DNA of 64,000 nt from NCBI RefSeq assembly GCF_000472385.1, contig NZ_AWZU01000009.1, positions 124,204 through 188,203 on the forward strand, written 5' to 3'. Below the pieces are notes generated by a model. That model was not told where the DNA came from. It saw only the letters and a program-made list of their open reading frames with translations, and searched no databases. Source of the DNA: Bradyrhizobium sp. ARR65 (GTDB taxonomy: Bacteria > Pseudomonadota > Alphaproteobacteria > Rhizobiales > Xanthobacteraceae). Made by a program: the position numbers and the translations under genes. This document shows positions 62,935 to 64,000 of the stretch, piece after piece (the first letter of the stretch is position 1; each line of letters begins with the position of its first letter).

Positions 62935-64000
62935 CTATCCCGCGGCGACGTCGCGCGCGGACCTAGCGAGAAAGCGCTTCTCCAGCGCATTCACAATGGC
63001 CTTCATTTTCGAGCCGAGCGACCCCTTGATCATGATCGCATCGCCCGCACGGATCGCGGCAACCACCTGGGATTCCAGGCTCGCCGAATTCTCCGCATAG
63101 CCGCCCCGTTTAGCCGGGGAAAGCGCATCCCACAAGTTACGCATCAAGGGACCGCAGCAATAGACAAGATCGATGCGATTGGTTTTGACGACATCGGCAA
63201 GGCCGCGATGCAGCTCGGGTCCTGCGGGCCCGAGTTCGAGCATGTCGCCGAGAACCGCGATGCGCCGTCCCTGCGCCCCGACATCCGCCTGGGCCAGCAC
63301 ATTCAGCGCCGCGGCCATCGAGGCCGGATTGGCATTGTAGCTTTCATCGATCAGGGTGGCTTCGCCATTGCCGAGTTCCAGCGCGCGACGCACGCCGCGG
63401 CCGGCCGCCGGCACCAGATTCGACAGCGACAGCGCCGCGAGCGCGAGATCCGCGCCGGCAAGGGAGCTGCCTGCAAGCACGGCGAGCGAGTTCAGCGCCA
63501 TGTGGCGGCCGGGCATGCCGAGCTTGTAGGTCACGTCATGGCCGAGGATGCTGGCATGCACGGCCGAGCAGGTGGCGTGCAGCGAGAGATCCAAAAGCCG
63601 CGCATCGGCGTTCGCGTCGGCGCCGAAGGAAACGATGCGCGAGATGTCGCGTTCCCGCGCACGCCGGCTGAGCCGCTCGAACTGCGAATTGTCGCGATTG
63701 AGCACCACCGCCCCGCCCGGCTCGAGCCCGGCAAAGATCTCGGCCTTGGCATCGGCGATTGCCTCCAGGCCCGAGAAGAACTCCAGATGCACCGGCTCGA
63801 CGGTGGTGATGATCGCAAGATGCGGCCGCACCATTTTGACCAGCGGCTCGATCTCGCCCGGATGATTCATGCCGATTTCGAACACTGCAAAGCGCGTGTC
63901 GGCCGGACACCGCGCCACCGACAGCGGCACGCCCCAATGATTGTTGAAGGACGCGACCGAAGCATGCGTTGCGCCCTGCGCGGAAAGCACGTGCCGCAGC
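62935..64000 (-). CDS. murF: UDP-MurNAc-tripeptide--D-Ala-D-Ala ligase, C-terminal part (runs off the window)
   Basis: The last ~355 residues; the gene continues past the right edge. Begins LRHVLSAQGATHAS in the Mur central domain just after the ATP loop, then FNNHWGVPLSVARCP, FEIGMNHPGEIEPL, TTVEPVHLEFF and the C-terminal LIDESYNANPASMAAAL. Adds D-Ala-D-Ala, the last cytoplasmic step. The apparent internal GTG at 63990 is not the real start. Confidence 0.95.
   Translation of the reverse strand, partial: LRHVLSAQGATHASVASFNNHWGVPLSVARCPADTRFAVFEIGMNHPGEIEPLVKMVRPHLAIITTVEPVHLEFFSGLEAIADAKAEIFAGLEPGGAVVLNRDNSQFERLSRRARERDISRIVSFGADANADARLLDLSLHATCSAVHASILGHDVTYKLGMPGRHMALNSLAVLAGSSLAGADLALAALSLSNLVPAAGRGVRRALELGNGEATLIDESYNANPASMAAALNVLAQADVGAQGRRIAVLGDMLELGPAGPELHRGLADVVKTNRIDLVYCCGPLMRNLWDALSPAKRGGYAENSASLESQVVAAIRAGDAIMIKGSLGSKMKAIVNALEKRFLARSARDVAAG

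Overview
The window is GC-rich bacterial chromosome. Gene order, protein families and repeats point to an alphaproteobacterium of the Bradyrhizobium group; this is inferred from content, with no database search. The clearest marker is the division and cell-wall (dcw) cluster with its neighbours, read leftward from the right edge: murF (cut off), mraY, murD, ftsW, murG, murC, murB, ddl, ftsQ, ftsA, ftsZ, lpxC, bamD, recN, ligA.

Left part (1-17 kb). The start of a VirA-like DAHL-domain sensor (cut off at the left edge) lies in a leftward run with a di-haem cytochrome c peroxidase, a DUF1127 protein and an OmpR-type regulator. A divergent di-haem cytochrome c gene carries a frameshift. Next comes a surface-glycan locus: glycosyltransferase, acyltransferase and flippase on the plus strand, facing a tightly overlapping rmlBDAC operon for dTDP-L-rhamnose. 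It is followed by a TAXI-type binding protein coupled to a TagO/VasI-like protein, a DsrE-like secreted protein, and a DoxX / LigB-type dioxygenase pair (the dioxygenase is frameshifted) facing a LysR regulator.

Middle (17-45 kb). Mostly housekeeping and envelope genes: a SulP transporter, two tandem Spy/CpxP-like proteins, an FAD-linked D-lactate-type dehydrogenase, a thioesterase, a UvrD/PcrA helicase, a Cys-rich protein, an OmpA-family protein, an ABC exporter, an L,D-transpeptidase, a membrane-fused spermidine-synthase-like protein, a phytoene-desaturase-like oxidoreductase, an orphan Flp pilin, PrmA, aminopeptidase P, a Bcr/CflA-type exporter and LigA.

Right part (45-64 kb). All genes run leftward. 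Peptidoglycan precursor synthesis (MurF, MraY, MurD, MurG, MurC, MurB, Ddl) is linked to the division machine (FtsW, FtsQ, FtsA, FtsZ), lipid A synthesis (LpxC), outer-membrane protein assembly (BamD) and DNA repair (RecN, LigA).

The most unusual layer is a family of roughly 80-160 bp palindromes with ends CGTCATTCCGG / CCGGAATGACG, seen at ten places. They sit in many gaps of the dcw cluster, one lies in frame inside uvrD, one carries a second hairpin in its loop, and a half copy plus a full copy flank a decayed, AT-richer GIY-YIG nuclease gene. That pairing suggests, without proving it, that a GIY-YIG endonuclease is connected with the spread of the palindromes. Several other repeat families occupy remaining gaps. 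No tRNA, rRNA, CRISPR array or insertion sequence was recognised.
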